Shown: positions 61,861 through 64,000 of the stretch, one piece after another | Numbering within the stretch: the first letter of the stretch is position 1 | How the letters are laid out: every line of letters begins with the position of its first letter | Assembly (NCBI GenBank): GCA_048500275.1 | Contig: JASNYI010000003.1 | Coordinates: forward strand, 682,001-746,000 | DNA from: UBA5066 sp048500275 | GTDB taxonomy: Bacteria; Acidobacteriota; Thermoanaerobaculia; UBA5066 | DNA: 64,000 nucleotides | Direction of reading: 5' to 3' | Made by a program: the position numbers and the translations under genes | Notes under the pieces: model-generated | Told to the model about the DNA's origin: nothing | Database searches by the model: none | What the model saw: only the letters and a program-made list of their open reading frames with translations

Positions 61861-63528
61861 TCAGCGGCGGCGACCCGCCCTCGCGACGAGCCCCGCCAGG
61901 ACGACCGAGAGAGCGAGGAGGCCGGCCCCGAGCACGGGGCTCGCCACGCCGGACGCAGCCTCGGCACGCGCCACGGGGATGAGCCCCGGGCCGAAGCGGA
62001 CGGTCGTGAGCGTGAGGAGCCCCACGAGCCCGCAGAGAGCGAGCGAGAGCGGCATCGCCCGCCTGAGGAGGTCGCCCTCCCGGCCGGAGAGGCCTGTGGC
62101 GGCGCAGGCGACGGCGATCGACTGGGGGGAGACCATCTTCCCCGCCGTCCCTCCGACCGTGTTCGCCGCCGCCGCCAGGACCGGCGGCATCCCCGTCTCG
62201 GCCGCGGTCGTCGCCTGCAGGCGCCCGAAGACGGCGTTGGAGGCGGTGTCGGAGCCGGTCATCAGGACGCCGAGCCACCCGATCGCGGGCGAGAGAAACG
62301 GGAAGAAGGCCCCGCTCCCGGCCAGCGCCCGGCCGAGCGCCTGCATCATCCCGGAGTAGGTCGCGATCGAAGCGAAGGCGAGGAACGCGCTCACCGCGCC
62401 GATCGTCGGCAGGAGGCGGCGCGTCGTCGTGCCGAGGAGCCGGGCCGTCTCGCCGGGGCGAAGGCCTCCGAGGAGGGCCGAGAGAATCGCCGCGAGGAGG
62501 ATGGCCGTCGCCGCGCCCGAGAGCCAGGGGACGCTCCAGGTCGCGGGCAGCGCGACGCCCCGGGCCGAGTCGAAGACGCCGAGGTGGAGGAACGGGACGG
62601 GGACCACGGGGGTCGCCTCGGAGAGGAGCGCGCGGACGGGCGGCAGGCTCCAGGCCGAGACGAGGAGCGCGAGGGCGAGGAACGGCGCGGCGCCGCCGAA
62701 GAGGTCCCGGGCCACGCCCGCGGCCGCGCCCCGCAGGAACGGCGCGAGGACGGCCATCGCCGCGAGGGCGCCCGCCAGCGCGGGGAGCTCCGGCCCGAGG
62801 GTCTCGGCGACGAGGAGCTGCGTGGCCGAGAACGCGAGCCCCGCGGCGAGGCCGGCGGCGAGCGAGCGCCCCGGCGGGCGCCGGCCCGCGACGCTGAGGA
62901 CGAGGACGACCGGGACCGCGACGGCGAGAGGGGCGAGGAGCCGGGCCGTGGCGACGCCCAGCGGCCCCTCGGCGAGCCCCGTCGCCTGCGCGAGCGCCGC
63001 GATCGGCAGGCCGACGGCGGCGAAGGCGACCGGGACGGTGTTCGCGAGGAGGCAGAGGCCCGCCGCGCCGAGCGCCGGGAAGCCGAGGCCGACGAGGATT
63101 CCGGCCGAGATGGCGACCGGGGCGCCGAAGCCCGCCGAGCCTTCGAGCAGGGCCCCGAACCCGAACGCGATGAGGAGCGCCTGCAGCGTCCGGTCCGACG
63201 TCGCCCGGGCGAGGGCGTCCCGCAGGCGTCCGAAGCTCCCGGTGGCCGTCGCGACGTCCTGCAGGAAGACCGCGGCGACGACAACCGTCGCGATGGGGAC
63301 GAGGCCGAAGAGGGCCCCGTGGAGCGCGGCGAGGAGGACGAGCGCGACGGGCATCCCGAACGCCATCGCGGCGATCGCGGCGGCGGCGCCCGTCCCGAGG
63401 AGGCCGGCTCGAGACGCCCGGGAGCGAAGGACGACGAGGGCGAAGAAGAGGAGGACGACCGGGACGGCGGCCGCCGCCGCGGCGAGGGCGGTGTTCCCGA
63501 GAGGGTCGGCCGGAATGGTCCACGGCAT
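61861..63528 (-). CDS. L-lactate permease family transporter (LldP/GlcA-like)
   Basis: About 555 aa; ATG at 63528 with GGAGGG 4 nt upstream (a GTG at 63540 is less likely). About 13 membrane helices. Family segments: LIAFGFGALLEGSAGFGAPVAI, LGFPALGAAGLCLLANTVPV, and near the C-terminus LMTGSDTASNAVFGRLQ and GGTAGKMVSPQSIAVACAAT, which are characteristic of lactate/glycolate permeases. It should import L-lactate, D-lactate or glycolate with protons. No lactate dehydrogenase gene is adjacent. Confidence 0.93.
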   Translation of the reverse strand: MPWTIPADPLGNTALAAAAAAVPVVLLFFALVVLRSRASRAGLLGTGAAAAIAAMAFGMPVALVLLAALHGALFGLVPIATVVVAAVFLQDVATATGSFGRLRDALARATSDRTLQALLIAFGFGALLEGSAGFGAPVAISAGILVGLGFPALGAAGLCLLANTVPVAFAAVGLPIAALAQATGLAEGPLGVATARLLAPLAVAVPVVLVLSVAGRRPPGRSLAAGLAAGLAFSATQLLVAETLGPELPALAGALAAMAVLAPFLRGAAAGVARDLFGGAAPFLALALLVSAWSLPPVRALLSEATPVVPVPFLHLGVFDSARGVALPATWSVPWLSGAATAILLAAILSALLGGLRPGETARLLGTTTRRLLPTIGAVSAFLAFASIATYSGMMQALGRALAGSGAFFPFLSPAIGWLGVLMTGSDTASNAVFGRLQATTAAETGMPPVLAAAANTVGGTAGKMVSPQSIAVACAATGLSGREGDLLRRAMPLSLALCGLVGLLTLTTVRFGPGLIPVARAEAASGVASPVLGAGLLALSVVLAGLVARAGRRR

Positions 63529-63618
63529 CCGGCCCTCCACTCTACCGGGAGTCGAGCCCCGGCGGCGCCAGGCGAACGTCTTCGACGTCGCGGACTGGAA
63601 CGACGTCGACTTCGCGGC

Positions 63619-64000
63619 TCAGAAGGACGTCGACCTCGTCTCCAGGAACCTCCCCAGGACGCCGAAGAAGGCGTCGGGCTTCTCCAGGTAGACGACGTGC
63701 CCCGAGCCTTCGATCGGCTCCCAGCGGGCGTCGCGGAAGACGGAGAGGAGCTTCTTCTGGACCCAGGGCGGGATCGTCCGGTCCTCGGCGCCGGGGACGA
63801 CGAGGACCGGGCCCGGGAAGGCGGCGTAGCCCGCGAGGTTCCCGTCGAGCGCCTCGAAGAACGGGTCCTGGGCGAGCGTCAGCCGGACGAGGGCGTGCGC
63901 CTGGTCCTTGTACCGGTCGTGGAAGCGCGCGCGCAGGGCGGGCAGGCTCGCCTTCATCGCCGAGACGAAGGCCTCGCCGAAGATCTTCTCGTACATGTAG
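63619..64000 (-). CDS. Alpha/beta hydrolase, C-terminal part (5' end outside window)
   Basis: About 127 codons to the window edge; the frame is still open there, so the N-terminus with the nucleophile elbow is missing. The last part has the catalytic Asp in PVLVVPGAEDRTIPP and the catalytic His in IEGSGHVVYLEKPDAFFGVL, followed by a short tail. This fits the common alpha/beta hydrolase fold of esterases and MhpC-like enzymes. Substrate cannot be told. It ends 91 nt upstream of the permease gene's start on the same strand. Confidence 0.85.
   Translation of the reverse strand, partial: YMYEKIFGEAFVSAMKASLPALRARFHDRYKDQAHALVRLTLAQDPFFEALDGNLAGYAAFPGPVLVVPGAEDRTIPPWVQKKLLSVFRDARWEPIEGSGHVVYLEKPDAFFGVLGRFLETRSTSF

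Overview
The window is about 70% GC, with very GC-rich third codon positions and tightly packed genes that often overlap by 4 bases (ATGA, GTGA or TTGA). It looks like chromosomal DNA of a free-living Gram-negative bacterium: there is a Tat-exported molybdenum hydroxylase, a predicted outer-membrane barrel protein, a periplasmic heme protein and a peptidoglycan glycosyltransferase. Gene content and the tilS-hpt-ftsH-folP order would fit a high-GC Acidobacteriota-like lineage; that placement is inference, as no rRNA is present. I see no phage, insertion sequence or CRISPR array.

Layout. (1) 1-9447, minus strand: an FHA protein with a Clp-N-like tail (cut by the window edge), a degenerate protein-kinase-like protein with a zinc ribbon insert, an overlapping DUF3999/DUF2339 pair and a small zinc-ribbon protein. 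(2) 9504-14112, plus strand: tRNA with CAT anticodon, tilS, an hpt-like gene with altered active-site residues, ftsH and folP. (3) 14105-20597, minus strand: a PrsW-like intramembrane protease, an ECF sigma factor, its membrane anti-sigma factor, a membrane-anchored protein of 25 nonapeptide repeats, and a large secreted HEXXH protein with propeller-like and barrel-like parts. Two copies of one bipartite promoter-like motif with identical 11-nt spacing precede the sigma gene and the repeat-protein gene. This is the most coherent candidate system in the window. (4) 20640-22739, plus strand: a partner-switching set (RsbW-like kinase, STAS antagonist, GAF-SpoIIE phosphatase). (5) 22798-30211: glmM, ppk1, a small conserved protein, an NtrC-type regulator and ligA. 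(6) 30292-36878: DUF454, M1 peptidase, membrane protein, miaE, a 2Fe-2S protein, a coiled-coil pair and glutathione peroxidase.

(7) 36886-44036: a PAS/GAF/HD-GYP c-di-GMP phosphodiesterase, an L-2-hydroxyglutarate oxidase-like enzyme, an MFS transporter and an acyltransferase whose stop codon lies inside a 22-bp perfect inverted repeat. (8) 44099-48020, minus strand: a three-subunit periplasmic xanthine-dehydrogenase-family (PaoABC-like) enzyme. (9) 48153-52477, minus strand: a self-contained PTS made of IIC-IIB-IIB and IIA-HPr-EI polypeptides, followed by an SpoT-like HD hydrolase. (10) 53289-64000: small proteins of unknown function, a heme/EF-hand protein, a ferredoxin, DUF502, an acyl-CoA synthetase, an AsmA-like/GT51 fusion, a TetR regulator, an L-lactate permease-type transporter and the C-terminal part of an alpha/beta hydrolase.

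Several starts without a Shine-Dalgarno sequence have a TANNNT hexamer 6-9 bases upstream, which suggests that leaderless transcripts are common here. The longest stretch without a gene is 55416-55757 (342 bases): it separates the divergent ferredoxin and secreted-protein genes and holds an imperfect 20-bp palindrome and a TTGACA hexamer.
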